From contig NZ_JBPSEG010000017.1 of the NCBI RefSeq assembly GCF_051488665.1, forward strand, positions 1-52,611: a DNA stretch of 52,611 nt, written 5' to 3'. The stretch comes from Melioribacter sp051488665 (GTDB lineage: Bacteria; Bacteroidota; Ignavibacteria; Ignavibacteriales; Melioribacteraceae). Positions within the stretch are counted from its first letter, which is position 1, and every line of letters begins with the position of its first letter. The notes below the pieces were generated by a model. The model was not told the DNA's origin. It was given only the letters and a program-made list of their open reading frames with translations, and did not search any database. Below, piece by piece: positions 7,363 to 14,988 of the stretch. A program made the position numbers and the translations under genes.

Positions 7363-9384
7363 TTATGAACTCCATCTTATGATTACAAGAGTTATATCGT
7401 CGTGTTGAGTATGGTCTTTCGAAAACAAAGTAATTTCTTTAACAATTTCGTTTGCAATTCCGTCGAGATTTTTTCCGCAGTTCGAAGCGACAATTTTTTC
7501 AAAACGTTCGTAACCGAAATCCTCGTTCATGGAATTTTTAGCTTCCGGAATTCCGTCGGAATAAATTACAAAAACGTCTCCATCTTTCAAATTAATTTGC
7601 AACTCTTCGAGAGAATTTTCAAATTTTTCCGAGTAGTCGAGCCCCAATCCGATTCCTTTCGGCAGCAGTCTGGATATTTTACCGCCGCAGCAATAGATAA
7701 TCGGCGTGTGCCCCGCCCTTGCGATTTTGACGACTCCGTTTTTATAATCGAGTATCCCGTAAACGGCTGTAACAAAGTTTTTTTTGTCCAGACTGTCTTT
7801 TAGAATTTCATTGGCTTTAACCAGCAGCTCGGTGGGCGAATTGACAATTTTGGCAAGCGATTCGAAAATTCCTTTCAGTTCAGCCATAATAAACGCCGCG
7901 GAGATTCCTTTGCCGGAGACGTCGGCGACGATAAAACCGAGCCTGTTGTCTGACAGCTCGAAGAAATCATAATAATCGCCCCCGACTTCGAATGCGGGAA
8001 TAAAAAGAGCGGAAAGCTCGTAATGGTCGGAGACCGGAAAATTCACAGGCAATATTTTGCGTTGAACGTCTCTTGCGACATCGAGTTCTTTCTCAAGACG
8101 TTCTTTTTCGATCGATTCGGCTATCAGCTTAGCGTTTTCCAGCGCCACGGAAGCATAGTCGGCGTATGTCTGTAAAGTGTTCTTTTCGTCTTTGTCAAAG
8201 TCGACTTCGCTGAGCCTTGCAGTAAATAAATAGCCGCTCAATTTATTGTGAACGTTCAACGGCGCAACCGCCACGGTGCGGAAATTGAATCGCTCGTCTA
8301 TTTCATCGGCGTTGGTAATCGAATAAACGCCGTTAACCGAATCTTTAAGAAACAATTCGGCAGCCAGTCGAGCTTCAACATAACCGATGTTATTGACGGC
8401 GTTTACTTCTATTCCGTCTTCGCTAATCGTAACCAGCCAAGCTGCGTTGGAATTGCAAATCTTTGTAGTAAAATTAATGATTGAATCGGCAAGCTCTTTG
8501 AAATCAAAAACCTGCGTTATCAGTTTTGTAAGGTCCATCAACGAAGAGATCTCTTCGGAACGGCGGTCGAACGCTTCGGCTGTCGGAAGATGAAACAACG
8601 TAGTGAAAAATATAACACCGAAATAAATCATGCCGTAAATCATTACCAGACTGAAAACCGAATAAAGTCCCACCGACAACTTGAACAAAATCATTTTAAT
8701 TACATTGCTTTCGTTCAAAAGTCCGAAATTAAATCCGAACAATATCGAAAGTATGATTGAGATCAATAGCAGATAAAGTTTCTGTTTTTTCGTAAGAAAC
8801 GCAATCCACGACACTTTCAGAGAGTTCAAAGAAATTAATACGATTGTAACTATATAAAATGCGTCGTGTATAAAATCCAACGACGAATTAAAATTCGCAA
8901 ACTCAGAGAAAAACGTCATTACGAAAAAGAATAACATCGTATTGAAATAGAGCGACTGGTCTTTTTTCTGCCGCAAATAATAGAGCGTTCGAAAAGTAGA
9001 AAATATGTAGGCAAGGACGATTATAAAAATGTAGTTCAGAACCGTCGTAAAAAGAGTGTTAACCGCGCCGGTGTCGGATTTAATCGAATTGCCGTCTCCT
9101 ATAGCCGAATTTGCGAGCGAAATTACGAAAAAGACCAAAGCGCCGAGTATACCCGCATTCAAAACCAACGATAACGGAGCGTCTTTTCTTAATTCTGTGT
9201 AAGGCGAAATGTAATTATAGATGAAAAATATTGTAAGGAATACGAGGACTTCATTTACAAAAGAGACAATCGGATTGGAATGAATCGGGAATATAAAATT
9301 ATAAATCAGAAGAAGAACCGAGACAACTACGGCGTTTTCGAGACTGCGGCTTCTTGTTAATTTAATAACGCTCTTTAGATTCAT
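7363..9384 (-). CDS. Membrane-bound GAF-PP2C (SpoIIE-type) phosphatase
   Basis: A 673-residue integral-membrane phosphatase. The first 265 residues contain about eight hydrophobic helices (roughly 17-33, 41-58, 73-92, 113-130, 147-163, 174-190, 202-220 and 230-262). A GAF-like domain (about 280-420), a short coiled linker with KERLEKELDVARDVQ and a PP2C domain (about 445-673) follow. Metal motifs GGDYYD (468-473) and VADVSGKG (486-493) and the late YSDGIPEA and DDITLVI are intact. It probably reports an envelope or membrane signal to the same STAS partner as the soluble phosphatase at the operon end, giving two phosphatase inputs. It lies 4 bases downstream of the preceding gene. Confidence 0.88.
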   Translation of the reverse strand: MNLKSVIKLTRSRSLENAVVVSVLLLIYNFIFPIHSNPIVSFVNEVLVFLTIFFIYNYISPYTELRKDAPLSLVLNAGILGALVFFVISLANSAIGDGNSIKSDTGAVNTLFTTVLNYIFIIVLAYIFSTFRTLYYLRQKKDQSLYFNTMLFFFVMTFFSEFANFNSSLDFIHDAFYIVTIVLISLNSLKVSWIAFLTKKQKLYLLLISIILSILFGFNFGLLNESNVIKMILFKLSVGLYSVFSLVMIYGMIYFGVIFFTTLFHLPTAEAFDRRSEEISSLMDLTKLITQVFDFKELADSIINFTTKICNSNAAWLVTISEDGIEVNAVNNIGYVEARLAAELFLKDSVNGVYSITNADEIDERFNFRTVAVAPLNVHNKLSGYLFTARLSEVDFDKDEKNTLQTYADYASVALENAKLIAESIEKERLEKELDVARDVQRKILPVNFPVSDHYELSALFIPAFEVGGDYYDFFELSDNRLGFIVADVSGKGISAAFIMAELKGIFESLAKIVNSPTELLVKANEILKDSLDKKNFVTAVYGILDYKNGVVKIARAGHTPIIYCCGGKISRLLPKGIGLGLDYSEKFENSLEELQINLKDGDVFVIYSDGIPEAKNSMNEDFGYERFEKIVASNCGKNLDGIANEIVKEITLFSKDHTQHDDITLVIIRWSS

Positions 9385-9388
9385 GGAT

Positions 9389-10513
9389 TCACTTTTTCTG
9401 TTTGGAAACCGAATCGGCGTAACTGCGCGCCATCGAGTCGATTTTTCTTCCGAATTCTTCCCAGTCGACTTCGCCTTTGCCGCCGACGGCTTTTAATGTC
9501 GCTTTAATAATTTCCGAAGGATCGATGTTATGCCTGTCGTACTTTAATTTTTTCTCTACAGATATTTCCGCTTCGAGTAATTTGGGAAGTTCGATCTGAA
9601 TTCTTTGTAATTCTTTATTAAGGTTGTCCAGTTCAATTCTGAATTGCCTTGCATCCTCGTGGCGGTCGTCCGTGTACGGTATGCTTACCTTAAAATTATT
9701 GGAATCGAATTTAAAATTAAATCCTGAATGCTCTTTCAGAAATTCGAATTTGATTTTACCGGCGGCGGGAATGCCATTTGTTCCAGTATGCATAAACTGA
9801 TCGTCCATAGCCTGAGTATCTATATCTCCTTTGGCAAAAAAGACGGTGTCCGGAGTTACAAACAGAAATCTGTCGTCTCTCGCTTTACGGGTATTTTCAA
9901 TAAAGTCGGTCAATTCCCACTCGTGCGGTATATTGTTGTCGCCGGCAAGCAAAATATCCGTTTTGCTCTTATTATACTTCCTTGCAAAATTAATAAGATC
10001 AGCCAGCAGGGCTTTTTGCAGATCCGCCAATCTCGGGTTGAATGCCAGAGTTCGGTTGTCGTCGGTAAGAATCGAATAGTAAATTTGTTTTTTATAAAAT
10101 TCGAGAAGCGAATCGACCTTTTGCCGCTGAACTTCATTTAATCTCAGATAATCCGCAAACAGCTTATAATGGTTTTGATTTACTTCAAGGGGCATAGTTT
10201 TAATTTCGTAAATTACATCGCGCCCCGCCGAATCGTCCGAAATTAATACGACTTCATTCTTAACTTTATCAACCGGGAGATATTTATAGAGAGCGAAGTT
10301 GAATACGTCCTCGTTGCTTATCCGGGTTTTATAGAACAGAGGCTTGAGACTGCCCGCATAAAAAGAAATTATATCGTTTTGTCTTTCTTCGATAAACTCG
10401 TTGATATTATCCTTGTTGAATTTGAAAACCAGCATCAGAACAATTGTCAGCAAAATGATCGGTAGAATCGGCAGGAATTTTTTAATATTTTCTTTCAGAC
10501 TTTCGTTCATCAT
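9389..10513 (-). CDS. Membrane-anchored periplasmic protein of unknown function
   Basis: I do not recognise this 374-residue protein. It has a 12-residue N-terminus, one transmembrane helix (about 13-31) and a large, probably periplasmic region. The stretch YLRLNEVQRQKVDSLLEFYKKQ (written here only as its start, about 122-141) has the helical spacing of LTxxQ-type CpxP/CnrX-like sensors, and a second amphipathic region (about 290-330) is Glu/Leu/Lys-rich. It overlaps the ECF sigma gene by four bases (ATGA), the position usually held by an anti-sigma factor. However, the cytoplasmic part is too short for a known anti-sigma domain. A periplasmic sensor feeding the sigma factor is a reasonable guess, not a demonstrated role. 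Confidence 0.6.
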   Translation of the reverse strand: MMNESLKENIKKFLPILPIILLTIVLMLVFKFNKDNINEFIEERQNDIISFYAGSLKPLFYKTRISNEDVFNFALYKYLPVDKVKNEVVLISDDSAGRDVIYEIKTMPLEVNQNHYKLFADYLRLNEVQRQKVDSLLEFYKKQIYYSILTDDNRTLAFNPRLADLQKALLADLINFARKYNKSKTDILLAGDNNIPHEWELTDFIENTRKARDDRFLFVTPDTVFFAKGDIDTQAMDDQFMHTGTNGIPAAGKIKFEFLKEHSGFNFKFDSNNFKVSIPYTDDRHEDARQFRIELDNLNKELQRIQIELPKLLEAEISVEKKLKYDRHNIDPSEIIKATLKAVGGKGEVDWEEFGRKIDSMARSYADSVSKQKK

Positions 10514-11097
10514 CCGTTCATTTCTTTATAATATGGTTCGAGAATAACTTTTAAAGCTTCGCGGGCTCTGAAAATTCTCGATTTAATTGTGCCTACTTCA
10601 GTATTAAGCTGTTCGGCAATTTCCTTATAAGTAAACCCGTCGATATCTCTCAGGATAAGAGGCGTTTTCAAATTTTCCGGCAATCTTTCTATAGCTTTTC
10701 TGACAATCTTCTGCAAGTCGATATTCTCGGAAAAAGATTTAACTCCGTACTGGCGGTCGGTATCGCCCAGCGGCGAAAAAATGCTGCGCACTCTTTTCTT
10801 CCTCAGGTAGTCTCGACATTTGTTGACGGTAATTCGATATATCCAGGTTGTAAATTTCGATTCGAATCGGAAATCTTTCAATTTATTATAAACGCTGATG
10901 AAAACGTCCTGCGAAATATCGTCGACAAATTCGTTGTCGCCCAGAGTAAGAAACACTAAATTTCTTACCTTGTCTTTATGTTTAAGAACAAGAATTTTAA
11001 ATACCGATTCGTCGCCTTCAATAAACTTTTCAATTAATTCAAAGTCTTCGTCGCGCAGATTGTCATTCTTTTCTTCATTATTGTTAAGCAAAGTCAT
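10510..11097 (-). CDS. ECF-type RNA polymerase sigma factor
   Basis: A 195-residue extracytoplasmic-function (RpoE-like) sigma factor. Region 2 includes DDISQDVFISVYNKL and FTTWIYRITVNKCRDYLRKK, covering core binding and -10 recognition. Region 4 includes the helix-turn-helix FTYKEIAEQLNTEVGTIKSRIFRARE, read from about residue 154, which contacts the -35 element. It heads the six-gene signalling operon. No Shine-Dalgarno precedes the ATG. A good ECF promoter (GGAAC, 16 bases, CGTCTAA) lies immediately upstream and would start transcription at or next to the ATG, implying a leaderless, self-activated transcript. Confidence 0.92.
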   Translation of the reverse strand: MTLLNNNEEKNDNLRDEDFELIEKFIEGDESVFKILVLKHKDKVRNLVFLTLGDNEFVDDISQDVFISVYNKLKDFRFESKFTTWIYRITVNKCRDYLRKKRVRSIFSPLGDTDRQYGVKSFSENIDLQKIVRKAIERLPENLKTPLILRDIDGFTYKEIAEQLNTEVGTIKSRIFRAREALKVILEPYYKEMNG

Positions 11098-11101
11098 AGT
11101 T

Positions 11102-11129
11102 TTAGACGTTCAAAAAAAATTAATGTTCC
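11102..11129 (-). promoter_or_regulatory. ECF-type promoter of the signalling operon
   Basis: On the minus strand GGAAC (11129-11125) and CGTCTAA (11108-11102) are separated by 16 bases, close to the sigmaE-type consensus. The -10 element ends four bases before the ATG, so the transcript would be leaderless. The -35 lies in an inverted repeat (TTCCTC/GAGGAA, 11126-11139), a possible extra operator. Autoregulation is inferred. Confidence 0.6.
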
Positions 11130-11131
11130 TC

Positions 11132-11160
11132 TTGAGGAAATATTTCTTTATTTTTACAAT
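11132..11160 (+). promoter_or_regulatory. Sigma70-like promoter of the divergent STAS gene
   Basis: TTGAGG (11132-11137), 17 bases, TACAAT (11155-11160). It overlaps the ECF promoter region that fires in the opposite direction, so the two could interfere. Confidence 0.4.
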
Positions 11161-11252
11161 AGTAATCGATAATTTAGTTACTAATATAATTATTAATAGT
11201 GAATAAACAGCAAGCCGAAGAACAAAGGCAGCGAAAAATTTAAGGAGAACTC

Positions 11253-11597
11253 ATGAAAATCAAAACATATGAAAAATACGGCGCTGTAGTAATCGAGTTA
11301 AAAGGCAACGTAATGGGCGGTCCTGAAGCTCAGGAATTCAGCGACTTGTTGCACAAACTCCTTGACGAAGGCAAAAAAAACGTAGTTGTCGACCTGTCGG
11401 GTTGTAAATTTATGAACAGTTCCGGACTCGGCATGCTCATCAGCGGATATACTACGATGAAGAACGGCGGCGGCAACCTTAAACTTGCCAACGCTACCGA
11501 TAAAATCGAAAGTCTGCTGGTAATTACCAAATTGATTACGATTTTCGAGCATTATCCGTCGGTTGATGAAGCCGTAAAGAGTTTTTCCGAAAAATAA
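11253..11597 (+). CDS. STAS-domain anti-sigma factor antagonist (second copy)
   Basis: A 114-residue single STAS domain. FMNSSGLGML (53-62) carries the candidate phospho-acceptor serine (Ser56 or Ser57). AAGGAG lies six bases before the ATG. It is transcribed away from the ECF/partner-switching operon, sharing its 155-base intergenic region. It is sequence-distinct from the STAS protein inside that operon, so it may be an alternative partner for the same RsbW-like kinase. Alternatively it could belong to another pathway. Confidence 0.9.
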   Translation: MKIKTYEKYGAVVIELKGNVMGGPEAQEFSDLLHKLLDEGKKNVVVDLSGCKFMNSSGLGMLISGYTTMKNGGGNLKLANATDKIESLLVITKLITIFEHYPSVDEAVKSFSEK

Positions 11598-11694
11598 TTT
11601 TCCAATACTGTTTTTAATTCTTTTTAATCCCCGTGGGAGGGGAAGGAAATAGTTTGTGGTTTACCCACCTTATTTATAATTAACGGAGATCGGG

Positions 11695-12963
11695 ATGAGC
11701 GTTACCGTAATAGTTGGTAGCCAATGGGGTGACGAAGGCAAAGGAAAAATAGTCGATATTCTCTCGGAGCAGTACGACATAGTAGCCCGTTATCAGGGCG
11801 GCGCAAATGCGGGTCATACCGTTCAGGTAGGCGAAAAACAGTATATCCTCCATTTGATTCCCTCCGGCATTTTGAGGGAAAATATTATTTGCGTCATTGG
11901 AAACGGCGTGGTTATCGACCCGAAAGCTTTGCTCGACGAAATAAATTTGCTCGAAGAAATGGGAATCAATATCAAAGGCAGATTATTTATCAGTCACAAC
12001 GCTCATCTTATAATGCCGTACCACAAGCTGCTCGATTCACTCAATGAAAGCGGCTCTACAAAAATCGGCACTACCGGCAGAGGCATCGGACCGTGCTATA
12101 TCGATAAATACGCACGCAAAGGCATCAAAATAGTCGACTTGCTCGACAAGAAAGTCCTTGAAGAAAAAATTAAATTGAATCTCGAAGAAAAAAACACAAT
12201 AATTCGAAAAATATACAACCGCGAAGAACTCGACGTCGACGAAATAATTAAGGAATACACCGAGTTCGACAGGATTATCGACCAGTATATAACAGACACG
12301 TCGGCGCTCTTGAACAATGCGATTAACGAAGGCAAATCGGCATTACTCGAAGGCGCTCAGGGTACGCTGCTCGACGTCGATTTCGGAACCTATCCGTACG
12401 TAACTTCTTCTAATCCGACATCCGGCGGAGCTGCAACCGGCACCGGAATTCCACCCACCAAAATCGATTCGGTTATCGGCATTGTAAAAGCTTATACCAC
12501 TCGAGTAGGATTGGGACCGTTCCCGACCGAATTGGAAGGAAAGCAAGCCGAAGAATTGAGAAAAGCCGGAGTCGAATTCGGAGCTACAACCGGAAGACCC
12601 CGACGCTGCGGATGGTACGACGCTTTCCTCGTTAACTATTCCAGAATGATTAACGGCATAGAAAGAGCCGCCATCACAAAACTCGACGTGCTCAGTTATC
12701 TCGACGAAATTAAAGTCTGCGTGGGTTACGAAATAAACGGCAAAAAACTCAAATCGTATCCGACCGACGTAAACAGACTCGAAAGCGTAACCCCGGTCTA
12801 TGAAACTTTAAAAGGCTGGAAGAAGGATATATCCAAAATCCGGTATTACGACGATCTGCCTTCCGAAGCGAAAGAGTATTTAACATTTATTTCCCAGCAG
12901 AGCGGTTTCGAAATTAAAATGATTTCCGTCGGACCGGCGCGCAGTCAAACTATTGAATTATAA
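11695..12963 (+). CDS. purA: Adenylosuccinate synthetase
   Basis: Catalyses the GTP-dependent ligation of IMP and aspartate to adenylosuccinate, the first committed step to AMP. The 422-residue length is normal. Visible motifs are the GTP loop GSQWGDEGKGKIVD with catalytic Asp, NAGHTV with catalytic His, GTTGRGIGPCYIDKYARKG, LLEGAQGTLLDVDFGTYPYV and TTGRPRRCGWYD. GGAG precedes the ATG. The 97-base upstream region contains a short C/G-rich hairpin (11628-11643) of unknown significance. A sensor kinase follows after 27 bases, probably in the same transcript. Confidence 0.97.
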   Translation: MSVTVIVGSQWGDEGKGKIVDILSEQYDIVARYQGGANAGHTVQVGEKQYILHLIPSGILRENIICVIGNGVVIDPKALLDEINLLEEMGINIKGRLFISHNAHLIMPYHKLLDSLNESGSTKIGTTGRGIGPCYIDKYARKGIKIVDLLDKKVLEEKIKLNLEEKNTIIRKIYNREELDVDEIIKEYTEFDRIIDQYITDTSALLNNAINEGKSALLEGAQGTLLDVDFGTYPYVTSSNPTSGGAATGTGIPPTKIDSVIGIVKAYTTRVGLGPFPTELEGKQAEELRKAGVEFGATTGRPRRCGWYDAFLVNYSRMINGIERAAITKLDVLSYLDEIKVCVGYEINGKKLKSYPTDVNRLESVTPVYETLKGWKKDISKIRYYDDLPSEAKEYLTFISQQSGFEIKMISVGPARSQTIEL

Positions 12964-12990
12964 TTTCTCTTCCAATTTCGGAAGAATTTT

Positions 12991-14205
12991 ATGAATAAAT
13001 TTGGCAATTCTACTACAGTTAAAATAAAATTTACCCTTCTCTTTATCGGCTCTCTAATTGCGCTCGGCACATGGTATTACACACAATATCTCGTCAATAA
13101 ATTGCAGGAACGCGAGAAAGAGATAATTCAGTTATATGCCAACAGCCTCGAGTATATAGCCAGACCGGACGAGTCCGGCAGCGACATAACTTTTATATTT
13201 CAGAATCTGATACAACGAATCGACTTTCCTTTGATACTAACCGACGCCAACGGGAATATTGTTTCTACTGAAGCCGGCATCGGATACAAAAACATTTACT
13301 TCGAACCCGAGATACCGAAAGAAAAATTACTCGAACTGCTCTCCGAAAAATTAAAAGAACTCGAAAACGAGCATCCTCCTATCGAAATAAAAGCGCCCGA
13401 CGGAACTGTTATACAGTTGATCTATTACGGCGATTCCGCCGTAGTTCGTAAACTTCGTTTTTACCCGTATCTTCAAATTCTCTTTGCCCTCGTTTTTATA
13501 CTGATTGCTTATACCGGTTTCAACTTTATTCGTAAAAACGAACAGAGCAGCATCTGGGTCGGCATGTCGAAAGAGACCGCGCATCAGCTGGGGACGCCGA
13601 TATCGAGCCTTATGGGTTGGAACGAAATACTGAGAATCAATTACGACAACCCGGATAAAGTGCTCGACGTTGCCGACGAAATTTCGAACGACCTCGAACG
13701 CCTGAACAAGATTACAAAGCGTTTCTCGAAAATCGGTTCCAAACCCGAGTTAAAAGAAGAATCGCCTTACGAAATAATCGAAAACGTTATTCGTTACTTC
13801 GAACGACGCCTTCCTCAAACCGGGAAAAATATTAATATATCGGTTGAAGGCGACTCTTCCTTAAAAGCTCTTCTCAACAAAGAATTGTTCGAGTGGGTTA
13901 TCGAAAATTTGATTAAAAACGCGCTCGACGCAATTGAAAGCCAAAACGGAACAATCGAATTTTCGATCAAACAAAAAAACGGTTCCCTCGTAATCGACAT
14001 TAAAGACAGCGGCAAGGGAATCGAGCCGGGAAATAAAAAAGAAGTTTTCAAGCCGGGATATTCCACAAAAAAAAGAGGCTGGGGCTTGGGACTCAGCCTT
14101 TCAAAGAGAATCATTGAAAATTATCACGACGGAAAGATATTCGTCAAAGAATCGATGATCAATAAAGGCACGACATTCAGAATAATTCTAAAAAGAATTA
14201 TTTAA
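12991..14205 (+). CDS. Membrane sensor histidine kinase
   Basis: A 404-residue kinase with TM1 (about 13-30), a small extracytoplasmic region (about 31-158), TM2 (about 160-178), a divergent dimerisation/phospho-acceptor helix and a GHKL ATPase domain (about 285-404). The acceptor is His198 in SKETAHQLGTPISSLMGW. ATP-binding motifs include ENLIKNALDAIE (N-box), DSGKGIEPG and KRGWGLGLSLSKRI. This class with an H-Q-L-G-T-P box is common in Bacteroidota relatives. No response regulator is adjacent, so it is an orphan here. GGAAG lies upstream of the ATG, inside a 6-bp inverted repeat. Confidence 0.88.
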   Translation: MNKFGNSTTVKIKFTLLFIGSLIALGTWYYTQYLVNKLQEREKEIIQLYANSLEYIARPDESGSDITFIFQNLIQRIDFPLILTDANGNIVSTEAGIGYKNIYFEPEIPKEKLLELLSEKLKELENEHPPIEIKAPDGTVIQLIYYGDSAVVRKLRFYPYLQILFALVFILIAYTGFNFIRKNEQSSIWVGMSKETAHQLGTPISSLMGWNEILRINYDNPDKVLDVADEISNDLERLNKITKRFSKIGSKPELKEESPYEIIENVIRYFERRLPQTGKNINISVEGDSSLKALLNKELFEWVIENLIKNALDAIESQNGTIEFSIKQKNGSLVIDIKDSGKGIEPGNKKEVFKPGYSTKKRGWGLGLSLSKRIIENYHDGKIFVKESMINKGTTFRIILKRII

Positions 14206-14213
14206 TCTTTTTT
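14181..14213 (+). terminator. Terminator overlapping the 3' end of the histidine kinase gene
   Basis: A 9-bp AT-rich perfect stem (14181-14189 with 14194-14202, loop AAAA) contains the last codons of the gene and is followed by TAATCTTTTTTT. The stem is weak but correctly placed. Confidence 0.5.
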
Positions 14214-14326
14214 TATCATTTCTTTTAGCGCTTTCATTCCTAAGAAAAAATTTTAAGACTTTTTATAACTTTTGAAAAATATTCGGACTAAGAATAGGAT
14301 TTAACCCATTAGAAAGCGTTTTTATT

Positions 14327-14341
14327 TGGCACGCTCATTGT
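14327..14341 (+). promoter_or_regulatory. Candidate sigma54 (-24/-12) promoter
   Basis: TGGCACG (14327-14333), four bases, TTGT (14338-14341). This matches the sigma54 consensus TGGCACG-N4-TTGC at every fixed position except the last base of the -12 element. The predicted start is about 14353. A sigma70 reading of the same bases would need a 12-base spacer and is rejected. Confidence 0.55.
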
Positions 14342-14352
14342 TATATATTAAG

Positions 14353-14436
14353 CAAGTACACATAACTTACACAACCCTCCTAAAAACTAACCTCGCTGCT
14401 ATGGTGTCGCCCTCCACCATAGCAGTGTTTTTTTTA
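14353..14436 (+). ncRNA. Candidate small RNA from a sigma54 promoter
   Basis: Between the histidine kinase and dCMP deaminase genes lies a self-contained unit: the -24/-12 promoter, about 40 bases of unstructured A/C-rich sequence, and a strong terminator hairpin, giving a transcript of roughly 84 bases. No open reading frame with a start codon of useful length is present. The single-stranded part contains ACCCTCC (14374-14380), and the hairpin loop contains CGCCCTC (14408-14414). Both are complementary to GGAGG-type Shine-Dalgarno sequences, like C-rich motifs of known regulatory RNAs. Existence and targets are inferred. Confidence 0.5.
14394..14436 (+). terminator. Strong Rho-independent terminator
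   Basis: A perfect 11-bp stem (14396-14406 with 14415-14425), extendable by one G-U and one C-G pair, is followed by an unbroken run of eight or nine T. It lies about 190 bases past the kinase gene, which has its own weak terminator, so it most likely ends a separate short transcript. Confidence 0.88.
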
Positions 14437-14488
14437 AACAGAATTTGGTTAAATTTGTCATTTCATTATTCATCTTACGGAAATTCAA

Positions 14489-14977
14489 ATGGGTGATAAT
14501 CACGGAAGACGTCCTTCGTGGGACGAATACTTTTTGAAAGTTGCAATGCTTGTTTCGGAAAGAGCCACATGCCCGAGAATGCATTGCGGATGCGTTCTGG
14601 TAAAAGACAAACAAATTTTATCGACGGGATACAACGGGTCGATTCCCGGCGACGACCATTGCGAAGACGTCGGTTGTATGGTTATCGACAATCATTGCGT
14701 AAGAACCATTCACGCCGAAATGAACGCTCTCTTGCAGTGCTCTTCCCACGGTATAAGCACGCAGGGCGCCACTGCGTACGTTACTAATATGCCGTGTACA
14801 AATTGCGCCAAGGCATTAATTACCGCCGGAATTAAAGAAGTGGTAATTTTTTCGGATTACCACGATACTCTTGCTGAGGAATTCTTCAGACGCGCTAACG
14901 TGGAATTGAAAAGATTGCCAATGCCCGAAAAAATAATTAAATACGATATCGAGAATTATACTTCCGTCAAAAAATAA
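14489..14977 (+). CDS. Deoxycytidylate (dCMP) deaminase
   Basis: Deaminates dCMP to dUMP, feeding dTMP synthesis. The 162-residue protein shows the zinc site of the cytidine/dCMP deaminase superfamily: HAE (the acid-base Glu) near residue 75 and PCTNC near residue 100. The N-terminal RPSWDEYFLKVAMLVSERAT and the GYNGSIPGDDHCED insertion are characteristic of ComEB/dCMP deaminases rather than tRNA deaminases. The Shine-Dalgarno is weak. ppk1 follows after 11 bases, probably in the same operon. Confidence 0.93.
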   Translation: MGDNHGRRPSWDEYFLKVAMLVSERATCPRMHCGCVLVKDKQILSTGYNGSIPGDDHCEDVGCMVIDNHCVRTIHAEMNALLQCSSHGISTQGATAYVTNMPCTNCAKALITAGIKEVVIFSDYHDTLAEEFFRRANVELKRLPMPEKIIKYDIENYTSVKK

Positions 14978-14988
14978 AAAGTCGAGAT

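Noticed and set aside
11628..11668. Riboswitch or attenuator upstream of purA
   Set aside because: Only a 5-bp C/G hairpin and weak alternative pairings; no known aptamer pattern is visible.
14326..14349. Sigma70 promoter (TTGGCA/TATATT) for the small RNA
   Set aside because: The spacer would be only 12 bases; the sigma54 -24/-12 spacing fits instead.
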